Below are positions 18,809-26,874 of a DNA stretch of 64,000 nucleotides, piece by piece. The notes under the pieces are model-generated. The model searched no databases. It was not told where the DNA came from and saw nothing but the letters and a program-made list of their open reading frames with translations. Origin of the DNA: Rhizobium binae (GTDB taxonomy: Bacteria > Pseudomonadota > Alphaproteobacteria > Rhizobiales > Rhizobiaceae). How positions within the stretch are numbered: position 1 is the stretch's first letter; the number at the start of each line of letters is the position of its first letter. The translations under genes and the position numbers were made by a program. The stretch spans positions 1-64,000 of the forward strand of contig NZ_CP071611.1 in assembly GCF_017357225.1 (NCBI RefSeq). The letters run 5' to 3'.

Positions 18809-19524
18809 GATCTCTCCTCACGCGACATGTTCGTCATCGGATCATTCTCCGAACGCCAACGAATAAATTTCGCAGGGACTCCTGCGACAACCGAGAAGGG
18901 CTCGACGTCCGCGACGACGACAGCTCCCGCCCCAACGATCGCCCCCTTCCCGATGGTCACGCCGGGAAGAATGGTCGCATTCGTTCCGATATCGGCCTCT
19001 GCACAGATGCGTACCGGCCTGATTTCAAGATCCGTGCGGATGATCGGCACATCCACCGGCAGCGCCGTGTGGGTCGAGCCAAGCACCTTGGCGCCAGGTC
19101 CCCATCCGACGGAATCCTCGATCACGAGATCGCGAGCGTCGAAATAGGACATCGGTCCGATCCAGACATTGTCGCCGATTTTGCATCGGCCATCGAAGCG
19201 TCCCTGGATATAGGCCTGAGCGCCGATGAACACCCCGTTGCCGATCTCGAACGTCTCGGGGTGTTTGAAGCCGGCGCCGCCTGCAACCTGCAATCCGGAG
19301 CCGCAGCTGCGCGTGACCGCTTGCCATATGGCTTTGCGCATCAGGGTGTCGACGACACCATCCCCCGTCGCGAAGCGACCGTAGAGTTCGATCAGGCCGG
19401 CGCGCCCATAGGATTGCCTGAGCTCTTCGGCCAGCCCCGCCTGGTAGGCCGGATCCGCCGGTTTTTCTTGACGGCCGTGGACAGCATGCACGATCCGAGC
19501 CTCACCCGCACGATCAGCTGACAT
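18805..19524 (-). CDS. Left-handed beta-helix (hexapeptide) acyltransferase
   Basis: 239 aa from ATG 19524, which lies 11 bp inside the end of the preceding aminotransferase gene; earlier in-frame starts would overlap that gene deeply and look non-coding. Residues ~90-225 show imperfect hexapeptide repeats (IGNGVFIGAQAYI, IGDNVWIGPMS) and the C-terminal hallmark IGTNATILPGVTIGKGAIVG with GVPAKFIRW, as in the NodL/LacA/CysE group. The N-terminal ~80 residues are helical and not recognised. It likely O- or N-acetylates a sugar nucleotide or glycolipid intermediate. It is paired in the operon with a DegT aminotransferase, so N-acetylation of an amino sugar is the favoured guess. Confidence 0.85.
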   Translation of the reverse strand: MSADRAGEARIVHAVHGRQEKPADPAYQAGLAEELRQSYGRAGLIELYGRFATGDGVVDTLMRKAIWQAVTRSCGSGLQVAGGAGFKHPETFEIGNGVFIGAQAYIQGRFDGRCKIGDNVWIGPMSYFDARDLVIEDSVGWGPGAKVLGSTHTALPVDVPIIRTDLEIRPVRICAEADIGTNATILPGVTIGKGAIVGAGAVVVADVEPFSVVAGVPAKFIRWRSENDPMTNMSREERS

Positions 19525-20617
19525 AGGCGTCTTCCAACGCAGCTGCCACCTGATCGACGTGCCGCGCGGGCATCTCAGGATAGATCGGCAGCGAGAGAAC
19601 CTCTTTTGCGGCGGTCTCCGAGACGGGGAAATCGCCGAACCGGTAACCAAGGTCGGCATGGGCCTGCTGCAGATGCACGGGGATCGGATAGTGCAGCCCG
19701 GACTGAATACCCTCGGCGCTCAGCACGCGCTGAAGCTCGTCGCGATCGCTGCTTCTGATGGCATAAACGTGATAGACGTGGCGTCGGCCGGCTTTCTCGA
19801 CCGGCGTCGTCAAATGCGCCGATCGTCCAAGCAGCGACGAGTAGCGGCCTGCATGAGCGCGGCGCGCTTCGGTCCATGCCTCAAGATGCCTGAGCTTGAT
19901 GCGCAGGATCGCGCCCTGAATGGCGTCCATGCGGTAGTTGAAGCCCTTCAGCAGATGGTGATAGCGCTGCTCTTGGCCCCAGTCTCGCAGCATACGCATT
20001 GTTTTGGCCTGGTCGTCGCGGTTGGTCACGACGATGCCCCCCTCGCCGCAAGCGCCCAGATTTTTACCCGGATAGAAGCTGAAGCAGCCGGATATGCCGA
20101 GGCTGCCGGCGCGCGCGCCTCTGTATTGCGCCCCATGCGCCTGGCAGGCGTCCTCGATAACAGGTATCCGGTAGTGGTCGGCAATCGCTTGGATCGCATC
20201 CATATCGGCCATCTGCCCATAGAGATGGACGGGAATGATGGCCTTCGTGCGGGGTGTGATCTTTGCCTCAAGCTGAGCCGGATCCATCGTCAGCGTCACT
20301 GGCTCGACATCGACGAAAACAGGCCGTGCGCCTGTATAGCAGATCGCCGATACGGTCGCGACGAAGGTAAATGGCACGGTGATGACTTCATCGCCGGGAC
20401 CGACGCCGGCCGCCAGAAGCGACAGATGCAGGGCGCTGGTGCCGGTGTTGACTGCGATGGCATGCTTGACGTTGCAATAGTCCGCGAATTCCTGCTCGAG
20501 CCGGGCGACCTCCTCGCCCAATATGTATTGCCCCGAAGCCAGGACGCCGAGCACCGCGGCGTCGATTTCGCTCTTGATGGAATTATACTGTGCCTTCAGG
20601 TCCAGGAACGGGATCAT
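19514..20617 (-). CDS. DegT-family aminotransferase, WbpE/WlbC-like
   Basis: 367 aa, ATG 20617 overlapping the upstream stop as ATGA. It begins MIPFLDLKAQYNSIKSEI, very like the UDP-2-acetamido-2-deoxy-3-oxo-glucuronate aminotransferases (WbpE). Hallmarks: NTGTSALHLSLLAAGVGPGD, IPVIEDACQAHGA and the PLP lysine in FSFYPGKNLGACGEGG, then NYRMDAIQGAIL. In the Wbp/Wlb pathway the WbpB dehydrogenase makes the 3-keto sugar, WbpE aminates it and WbpD acetylates the 3-amine. Homologues of all three lie here in order, which strengthens the call. The UDP-GlcNAc 6-dehydrogenase (WbpA) is not in the window. Confidence 0.9.
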   Translation of the reverse strand: MIPFLDLKAQYNSIKSEIDAAVLGVLASGQYILGEEVARLEQEFADYCNVKHAIAVNTGTSALHLSLLAAGVGPGDEVITVPFTFVATVSAICYTGARPVFVDVEPVTLTMDPAQLEAKITPRTKAIIPVHLYGQMADMDAIQAIADHYRIPVIEDACQAHGAQYRGARAGSLGISGCFSFYPGKNLGACGEGGIVVTNRDDQAKTMRMLRDWGQEQRYHHLLKGFNYRMDAIQGAILRIKLRHLEAWTEARRAHAGRYSSLLGRSAHLTTPVEKAGRRHVYHVYAIRSSDRDELQRVLSAEGIQSGLHYPIPVHLQQAHADLGYRFGDFPVSETAAKEVLSLPIYPEMPARHVDQVAAALEDAYVS

Positions 20618-21651
20618 GCAATGCGCCTCGCCTCTTCGAGCTCGATGATACGACCGCGCTGAGCGAGCGACCGGCTTGCGGCTTCAAGGATGCGGACGAC
20701 ACGCAGGCCCGCTTGCCCGTCCGTAATCGGCCGCGAATTCTGCTCGATGCAATCGACGAACTGATCCAGTTCGCGTCTCAACGCCTCTGTCATATCGAGC
20801 TTGGGCGCCCACATGTCGCCGCTGCGGTATCCCACCAGCATCTGATGGACCTTCTCGCCATATGCGTCAGAGTTGGGGCACATGGTGATGCCCTTGTCGT
20901 AGACCTTGATCTTCTCACTGGGCTCGAGATCGTCATAGACGATCATCTTGTTGCTGCCGCCGATCAGCGTGCGGCGCACCTTGACCGGCGCCAGCCAATT
21001 GACGTGAATGTGGGCGATGAGCTTGCTCTCGAAAAAGAGCGTCAGATAGGCGATGTTTTCAGGTTCGCCGAGGACATGGCTCATGCCCGTCGCGGAAACT
21101 GCCACCGGCCTTTCCTGCAGGACGTGGTCCAGGATCGACAGGTCGTGCACCGCAAGATCCCAGATCACGCTCACATCGTGCTGGAAGAGCCCCAGATTGA
21201 CCCGAACCGAGTCATAGTAATACATGTCGCCGAGGCCGCTTTCGACCAGCTCGCGCATCTTGCGGACGGCGCCGGTGTGGACGAAGGTGTGATCGACTGC
21301 GAGCACGAGGCGTCGCCGCGCCGCCTCTTCGACCATCCGCGATGCTTCCTCCGTCGTCGATGCCATCGGCTTTTCGACGAAGACATGCTTTCCGGCCATC
21401 ATGGCCTGCATTGCGAGCTTGTAGTGGGTCGAGACCGGCGTCGCGATCGCGATTGCATCCACTCTTGGATCACGCAGGACTTCCTCGAAATCATCGGTGA
21501 TCGTTACTGCCGGATAGCGGCTCTTCACGGCCGCCAACCGATCGACATTGAGATCGCAGACTGAAATGAGTTGTGCGCCGCCCGCCTCCGAAATATTGCG
21601 GACCAGGTTCGGACCCCAATATCCATATCCAACAACAGCAATGCCGATCAT
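20614..21651 (-). CDS. Gfo/Idh/MocA-family sugar dehydrogenase, WlbA/WbpB-like
   Basis: 345 aa. Rossmann start IAVVGYGYWGPNLVRN, the family motif GKHVFVEKPMA at ~95-105, and the catalytic-region His in WDLAVHDLSI. The best functional guess is NAD-dependent oxidation of C3 of a UDP-N-acetyl-hexosaminuronate, the first committed step to a 2,3-diamino sugar, because an acetyltransferase and aminotransferase of the same pathway flank it with 4-bp overlaps on both sides. Related Gfo/Idh enzymes act on other sugars, so the substrate remains inferred from the neighbours. Confidence 0.88.
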   Translation of the reverse strand: MIGIAVVGYGYWGPNLVRNISEAGGAQLISVCDLNVDRLAAVKSRYPAVTITDDFEEVLRDPRVDAIAIATPVSTHYKLAMQAMMAGKHVFVEKPMASTTEEASRMVEEAARRRLVLAVDHTFVHTGAVRKMRELVESGLGDMYYYDSVRVNLGLFQHDVSVIWDLAVHDLSILDHVLQERPVAVSATGMSHVLGEPENIAYLTLFFESKLIAHIHVNWLAPVKVRRTLIGGSNKMIVYDDLEPSEKIKVYDKGITMCPNSDAYGEKVHQMLVGYRSGDMWAPKLDMTEALRRELDQFVDCIEQNSRPITDGQAGLRVVRILEAASRSLAQRGRIIELEEARRIA

Positions 21652-22154
21652 CGCATTCCTCCAAACGCTTGCATGTTTACTGACCGGTCATGAACGTGAC
21701 CGGTGATCCTCGCCGGAACTCCGGCAACAATGGCGCCGTCAGGCACATCCTTGGTTACGACAGCGCCGGCCCCGATCAGGGCGGCTTCTCCGATGGTCAC
21801 GCCTGGCAGGATGGTGGCGTTGCTGCCGATCGAAGCATGGCGCTTGACCAGGGTGGGAATGACAACCCAGTCGGCCTCCGTCTGCAGACTGCCGTCCGCA
21901 TTGACGGCGCGCGGGTAAGTGTCATTGGTGAACATCACCCCGTGGCCGATAAAAACGCCGTCCTCGAGCGTCACGCCTTCGCAGAGGAAGGAGTGGCTGG
22001 AGATTTTGCAGTCTCTTCCGACGATGACGTTTTTCTGGATTTCAACGAAGGTGCCGATGCGCGTTCCCGCTCCGATCGTGCAGCCGTAGAGATTCACAAG
22101 ATCTCGATGGTGAATAACGCAGCTGTCATCCAGCTTGACGTTCGAGGCAATCAT
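21648..22154 (-). CDS. Hexapeptide N-acetyltransferase, WlbB/WbpD-like
   Basis: 168 aa from ATG 22154 (the frame extends to 22223 but those residues are unlike the family). Repeated left-handed beta-helix hexapeptides from residue ~10, with FVEIQKNVIVGRDCKISSHS and the loop FTNDTYPRAVN, characteristic of the WbpD/WlbB group that acetylates the 3-amino group of UDP-GlcNAc3NA. The C-terminal coil SNATILPGVTIGEAALIGAG and GVPARI finish the fold. First gene of the six-gene operon that runs to 16620. Its promoter must lie in the AT-rich region upstream. Confidence 0.87.
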   Translation of the reverse strand: MIASNVKLDDSCVIHHRDLVNLYGCTIGAGTRIGTFVEIQKNVIVGRDCKISSHSFLCEGVTLEDGVFIGHGVMFTNDTYPRAVNADGSLQTEADWVVIPTLVKRHASIGSNATILPGVTIGEAALIGAGAVVTKDVPDGAIVAGVPARITGHVHDRSVNMQAFGGMR

Positions 22155-22713
22155 CCCGGCTCGTCCCCTACTCAAACGGGCCCTGATTTGGTTGAAACCG
22201 GTCACAATCCTATGAATGCGCAAGATTTCATTTCAACAGAGCAAATATTTCCCTGCCTCCAAAGAGAATTGTTTTCGTCCTCTTAGTAAAGAAACAATAC
22301 GTCGAAGCTCATTCACCAAAAGGCGTATACGCTTACGAAAATCGGATGACGAGGCGCGCGAAGGTCTACGGCCGTCGCGCGACCGCAGCGGCCGTCAGCC
22401 GGCAGTCGATCCTGCCCCTAACATCGGTGGCAGGGCATTGATTGCAGATGCTCGGCAGGTCTCATTGAATATATATAGTAATGTCATATATCTTTATGAA
22501 ATCTGCTTAGAAATATATTGATCAGTTTTAAAAGTTGATCTATTGATATCCAATCATGGAACAAAGGTGCAGGCGTAACCACTATTAATTAGTGTGGTGA
22601 CTCCGGAACTGTGGTAATAAATTAACACTTTTGTTAACCAAACTCTCCTTTTTGCGAGGGGAGCTCATGTTCGACTTTGCGTACTGCGTGGAAAAGACTG
22701 GGAGGATGAGGCG
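22155..22713. promoter_or_regulatory. AT-rich divergent regulatory region with a 21-bp imperfect palindrome
   Basis: About 560 bp between the sugar operon (minus) and the LuxR-type regulator (plus). From ~22440 to 22640 the sequence is strikingly AT-rich against a ~60% GC background. At 22520-22540 lies an imperfect palindrome, GATCA at one end and TGATC at the other with TTTT/AAAA in the arms (8 of 10 pairs match around a central A). It is a candidate operator for the adjacent regulator or for a nucleoid-type repressor. No gene is supported here. Confidence 0.5.
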
Positions 22714-23487
22714 TTGGATACAATAAGCCTAAACCATAAGCAGGAGAATATATCATTTCCCCTAGAAATAGAAAATGCTTCGGCGCCTGCCCGACTGGCA
22801 ACTCCGAAGCACTCACTTGTCATTCTCGACAGGAGGGAACTTGATCGGCATTGCCTTGCGCAATGCATGACCGCCCACACGGCAGATTTCCAGATTCTGG
22901 CATTTGGATCTATTGAGGAGTGGAAGCAGAAGCGCGAAGAATATCCTCCGCTTTCGGCAATTCTCTTGAATATCGGTGGCAAGATGGTCGACGAGCCTGC
23001 CGTTTCGGAGCAGATCAAGAGCCTTTCGTCCGAATTCGTCTCGACGCCGGTGATCATCCTGTCAGATAGTGATGATTTCGCCCAGATAGTCAGGGCGATC
23101 GACTGCGGAGCCAAAGGTTACATACCAGCCTCCGTCAGCATCAGCGTTTGCATGGAGTTGATCGCACTATCGGTCGCAGGTGGACTTTTTGTGCCTGCAA
23201 GCGCTCTGTTCGCCATGCGTCACTTGCTGCAGTCGAGCAGTTCGACTGCCCAGCCGCTGGCTGGGATATTCACAGACCGTCAGGCCGAAGTCGTAGCGGC
23301 ACTGCGGCGCGGCAAGGCGAACAAGATCATCGCCTATGAGCTCAATCTGCGAGAAAGCACGGTCAAGGTGCATGTCCGCAACATCATGAAAAAGGTCAAG
23401 GCAACCAACAGGACGGAAGTCGTGTTCAAGCTCAACGACTTGTTCCAGGATGGTATTTCAGGCATGAGCGCAAAGTCTTTGTGCTGA
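22714..23487 (+). CDS. LuxR/NarL-type transcriptional regulator with degenerate receiver domain
   Basis: 257 aa from a TTG at 22714, chosen because GGGAGG sits 8 nt upstream and no in-frame ATG lies near. Residues ~30-150 have the fold pattern of a response-regulator receiver (SLVILDRREL, PPLSAILLNIGG, TPVIILSD, GAKGYIPAS). The position of the phospho-acceptor Asp in LLNIGG is occupied by Asn, so ordinary phosphorylation is unlikely. Residues ~185-250 form a LuxR HTH (FTDRQAEVVAALRRGKANK, LRESTVKVHVRNIMKK). It lies in the middle of the polysaccharide locus, divergent from the six-gene sugar operon and closed by a strong terminator, so it is a likely local regulator of polymer synthesis. Target sites unproven. 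Confidence 0.88.
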   Translation: MDTISLNHKQENISFPLEIENASAPARLATPKHSLVILDRRELDRHCLAQCMTAHTADFQILAFGSIEEWKQKREEYPPLSAILLNIGGKMVDEPAVSEQIKSLSSEFVSTPVIILSDSDDFAQIVRAIDCGAKGYIPASVSISVCMELIALSVAGGLFVPASALFAMRHLLQSSSSTAQPLAGIFTDRQAEVVAALRRGKANKIIAYELNLRESTVKVHVRNIMKKVKATNRTEVVFKLNDLFQDGISGMSAKSLC

Positions 23488-23536
23488 TACCAGCAGGGAA
23501 TATCTTCGTAACCTGCAAGCCGTTCCTGCCCAACTC

Positions 23537-23568
23537 ACCCGGTGACGCGCATGCGTCACCGGGTTTTG
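23537..23568 (+). terminator. Rho-independent terminator of the LuxR-type gene
   Basis: A perfect 12-bp stem, ACCCGGTGACGC (23537-23548) with GCGTCACCGGGT (23553-23564) and loop GCAT, followed by TTT. It lies 49 bp after the regulator stop and before the convergent glycosyltransferase stop at 23663. Confidence 0.85.
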
Positions 23569-23662
23569 TGTTGCTGGGACCCGTTGATCAGATAGCGATC
23601 GATCCCTCAATTGCTATTGTTTCCGGAGTCGCGGAAGAAACTTGCTCGTCCGCCCCGCCTGC

Positions 23663-24655
23663 TCATCCGGCAGCTCTTCGTCCGATAGAATTCAAGGCGC
23701 GCCAGTACTTCGGCCCGATTGCCTGCTTGCAGACCAACTTGACCCAGGGCGCTGAATTTCTGACTTCGGGGCAAACCTCGAGAGCAAATCGTTGAATAGC
23801 CACGGCTGTAGCAACATCGAAATTGTTGAATGCCATGCCGGCCAGCCGAAGCGCCTGTTTTCCGAGAGCTCTGGCAAGAAAACGTCTGAGTTTCTCATCC
23901 TGCTTGAGGCTATCGGCGCCTTGGCGAAACAGAATATCAAAAGCCTGTTGTCTTTGCCGGAGATCTGGAAGGATCGTTTTGCCATAGTATTGTAGCGACA
24001 TGTTTGACGCATGTCTGCGGTATACTGCTTGATCGTCGTTGATGTAACCCACCCCGGCATGGGATGCGAGCCGCAGCCACATTTCCATGTCACCGGCATG
24101 CGGCAGTTCCTTATTATAGCCGCCGACCTGTTTTTGCAGCGTCGTTCTCACGACGGCGGTCGGTGTCGGAACCAGGTTGTTCGCTCCACTCAACCGCATG
24201 AATTGCGGGCCGGAAAAGACCTGCGTCGCAGGCACGCCTTTAGAGCCGAGAGGATCGGCGCGCTTGGTTACGGCGCCGCTCGGCTCGGCAATGAGGGCGT
24301 TCCCGAAGGTGAACCCCACATCCGGATGATCGCGCATCAGCTCCGAAGCACGGCCGAGCGCACCCGGCAAGAGATAGTCGTCGGCGGAGAGAAGCAGGAA
24401 GAGATCACCGCCGGCCCACTCGATTCCCTCATTGTAGGTGGCGATGTGGCCCTGGTTTGTCGCGTGCCGCCGATAGATAACCCGGCTGTCCCTCGATGCC
24501 AGAGCCATTCCGACTTCCGGCGTATTGTCTGGCGAGCAGTCATCCAGAATGAGTACACGCACATCGACGCCCGCTTGTGTAAGAACGCTTTCAACAGATT
24601 CCGCTAGGAAATGAGCGTAGTTGTAGCAGGGAATGACGACATCAACGCGTTGCAC
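23663..24655 (-). CDS. Family 2 glycosyltransferase
   Basis: 330 aa from a GTG at 24655 with GGAGGA 6 nt upstream; a TTG 12 codons earlier lacks a ribosome-binding site. A GT-A nucleotide-binding core opens the protein: VDVVIPCYNYAHFLAESVES, VLILDDCSPDNT, and the metal-binding DxD region in LLLSADDYLLPGA. Residues ~90-200 carry the acceptor side (HAGDMEMWLRLASH). The C-terminal ~100 residues are helical. It transfers one sugar to the lipid-linked repeat unit at the cytoplasmic face. Last gene of a five-gene operon starting at 29233. Donor and linkage unknown. Confidence 0.9.
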   Translation of the reverse strand: MQRVDVVIPCYNYAHFLAESVESVLTQAGVDVRVLILDDCSPDNTPEVGMALASRDSRVIYRRHATNQGHIATYNEGIEWAGGDLFLLLSADDYLLPGALGRASELMRDHPDVGFTFGNALIAEPSGAVTKRADPLGSKGVPATQVFSGPQFMRLSGANNLVPTPTAVVRTTLQKQVGGYNKELPHAGDMEMWLRLASHAGVGYINDDQAVYRRHASNMSLQYYGKTILPDLRQRQQAFDILFRQGADSLKQDEKLRRFLARALGKQALRLAGMAFNNFDVATAVAIQRFALEVCPEVRNSAPWVKLVCKQAIGPKYWRALNSIGRRAAG

Positions 24656-24723
24656 TCTTGTTCCTCCGCAGTCAATCGTTCGTCCGGGCAATTCATGAGC
24701 CAGAACGCAGTTTCATTTTGCTA

Positions 24724-25719
24724 TTACATGTTTTTGCGCACCGATCCGAATGTTGAAGCGCTCGCCCGCACAGCCGATTTCGTGTAAGACCATGCAGCTC
24801 TCAACAAGGCGGATCGGGCAAGCAGCCGGGATCCGGCACGCTTCAAACCACTCCGAACGCGCCCCCAACGTGTAAGCGCAAAACGCGTCCGGGACCGAAA
24901 CGCGTCGTAGAAGACGACGTTAGGGCTCAAACTTCCGGATTTCCAGGGCTTCACATTGGTCACGAAATGAACGATCGCGGCCTTCTGCTCGCGCGCGACG
25001 CCGGCGATCGCCTGCCTTGGCTCGAACTGGAAATTCCAGGCGCGGTCCAGTATCTTCCACTTCCCGTCGCAGGCAACGTTAAGAGCGTCCTGATCCGAAT
25101 ATTCCGTCGTTGGAAAGCGGTCGAGGTAGTCCAGCGATCGCTCCGAAATTCGCTCGTTTCGCCATTTTGCAAGGTCGATAAGCAGAATGCCGGCGTTGAA
25201 ATACCGTTTGACGCGAGCACCGCCTCTTGCGGCTGGTCCGTTGCTCGCAGGATTGTCCAGCCAGTAATCTGGTACCGCGCCGATCACCGCGTCGCCGAGG
25301 TCGATATTCCATAATTGTTCAAGCGAAGTCAGCACCAGGATGTCGCCATCCAGATACAAAGCCCGGCTGCAGGTCGGCGGAAGAAACTGCGGCAGCAGGA
25401 TCCTTGCGAAAGTCATCTTGGAAACGCCGGGGCGCGTGGAAAATCCGCTGGCGAAGGACAATGTGGCGATGGGATGCCACTGAATAACTGCAGAATCTGC
25501 AGGTAGAGATTCAAGGATCAGCCGCTTCGTTTCTTCGCCTATTCCCTCATGAATGACATGAATATCCAGGGGCCATGCGCTCTGGTTATTCTCGGCGACC
25601 GATCTCAGGGCAGTCGCCAAGGGGACGGCGTAGGCCGCATCGACCGCAAAGACGATGGGGCCCAACCGCTGTTTTGTGCCCGCAGGGGCGGCTCCTGTAG
25701 GTATGCTACGCACATTCAT
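24724..25719 (-). CDS. Family 8 glycosyltransferase (galactosyl/glucosyl transferase type)
   Basis: 331 aa from ATG 25719 (GGAAA upstream; an ATG 6 codons earlier is possible). GT8 hallmarks: IVFAVDAAYAVPLATALRS at the start, the DxD metal site in RALYLDGDILVLTS, RYFNAGILLIDL and YSDQDALNVAC, matching LPS galactosyl- and glucosyltransferases of the RfaI/RfaJ group and glycogenin-like retaining enzymes. It probably adds an alpha-linked hexose to the repeat unit. It lies 57 bp downstream of the UDP-xylose synthase gene in the same orientation, so a xylosyl donor also deserves thought. Confidence 0.9.
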   Translation of the reverse strand: MNVRSIPTGAAPAGTKQRLGPIVFAVDAAYAVPLATALRSVAENNQSAWPLDIHVIHEGIGEETKRLILESLPADSAVIQWHPIATLSFASGFSTRPGVSKMTFARILLPQFLPPTCSRALYLDGDILVLTSLEQLWNIDLGDAVIGAVPDYWLDNPASNGPAARGGARVKRYFNAGILLIDLAKWRNERISERSLDYLDRFPTTEYSDQDALNVACDGKWKILDRAWNFQFEPRQAIAGVAREQKAAIVHFVTNVKPWKSGSLSPNVVFYDAFRSRTRFALTRWGRVRSGLKRAGSRLLARSALLRAAWSYTKSAVRASASTFGSVRKNM

Positions 25720-25776
25720 GTTTCCGGCACATCCCATCGAAAGAGAGCTTCGCCTTGTAACGATCGACGTTGCCGT

Positions 25777-26829
25777 TCATGGCCGGATTGCTGCAGCTTC
25801 CTGAACAGGAAGGCCGACGGCCGGGGTAGGCAGATGGGCGTAGCCCGTTCGTAGTGCCTGGGCGCCAGCCATGCTCTTGCCTGCGCCTGAAAGCTTCCAC
25901 TCGAAATACGCGATCGTCTTTTCGAGGCCTTCTCGCAGGTTCACCGTCGGCTGCCAGCCGAGGTCCTGCGTTGCGCGGGAAATGTCGGGCTTGCGCTGCG
26001 TCGGATCGTCGATCGGCAACGGATTGTAAACGATGCTTGATTTCGATCCCGTCATTTCGATGACCATTTCGGCCAGCTCCCGGACCTGGAATTCTCCTGG
26101 GTTACCGAGATTGATCGGGCCGGTAACGCCGGCCGGCGCACCCATCAGGCGGATGAAGCCCTCGATCAGATCGTCCACATAGCAGAATGAGCGCGTCTGC
26201 GTGCCGTTGCCGAAGATGGTGATCGGCTCGTTTCGAAGCGCCTGAACGATGAAATTGGAGACGACGCGGCCGTCATTGGTCTGCATACGCGGCCCGTAGG
26301 TATTGAAGATGCGCGCCACCCTGATTTCGACGCCATATTGACGATGATAGTCGAAGAACAGCGTCTCGGCGCACCGCTTGCCTTCGTCATAACATGCCCG
26401 CGGGCCGATGGGATTAACGCTGCCTCGATACTCCTCGGGCTGGGGGTGGACGGCCGGATCGCCATAAACTTCGCTCGTCGATGCCTGGAAGATCTTCGCC
26501 TTGGTGCGTTTGGCCAGGCCGAGCATGTTGATCGCCCCGTGGACATTGGTCTTCACCGTTTGCACGGGGTCGTGCTGATAGTGGACCGGAGATGCCGGAC
26601 AGGCGAGGTTGTATATCTCGTCGACCTCCACATAGAGCGGGAAGGTTATGTCATGGCGGAGCACCTCAAAGCGAGGATCGTCAAGAAGATGCAGCACATT
26701 TTCGCGCGAACCGGTATAGTAATTGTCCACGCAGAGGACGTCATTGCCCTCTCGCAAAAGCCTTTCGCACAGGAATGATCCCAGAAATCCGGTGCCGCCG
26801 GTAACCAAAACTCGCTTGTGTCCGTGCAT
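25777..26829 (-). CDS. uxs: UDP-glucuronate decarboxylase (UDP-xylose synthase)
   Basis: 350 aa. Extended SDR with [11 protein letters not shown] at ~10-20, [10 protein letters not shown], the UXS-typical [12 protein letters not shown], the Ser/Thr segment in STSEVYGDP and the catalytic Tyr/Lys pair in [11 protein letters not shown], followed by [10 protein letters not shown]. These strings are characteristic of UDP-xylose synthases, which oxidise UDP-glucuronate at C4, decarboxylate it and reduce the product. The C-terminal ~20 residues run past the usual family end. UDP-xylose would be a building block of the polymer or its side chain. It lies between the WbaP primer and GT8 genes in one operon. 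Confidence 0.92.
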   Translation of the reverse strand: MHGHKRVLVTGGTGFLGSFLCERLLREGNDVLCVDNYYTGSRENVLHLLDDPRFEVLRHDITFPLYVEVDEIYNLACPASPVHYQHDPVQTVKTNVHGAINMLGLAKRTKAKIFQASTSEVYGDPAVHPQPEEYRGSVNPIGPRACYDEGKRCAETLFFDYHRQYGVEIRVARIFNTYGPRMQTNDGRVVSNFIVQALRNEPITIFGNGTQTRSFCYVDDLIEGFIRLMGAPAGVTGPINLGNPGEFQVRELAEMVIEMTGSKSSIVYNPLPIDDPTQRKPDISRATQDLGWQPTVNLREGLEKTIAYFEWKLSGAGKSMAGAQALRTGYAHLPTPAVGLPVQEAAAIRP

Positions 26830-26874
26830 TGATGTGCTCCATTGTTGATGATTGCGCGCAGGACGAGAAACAGC

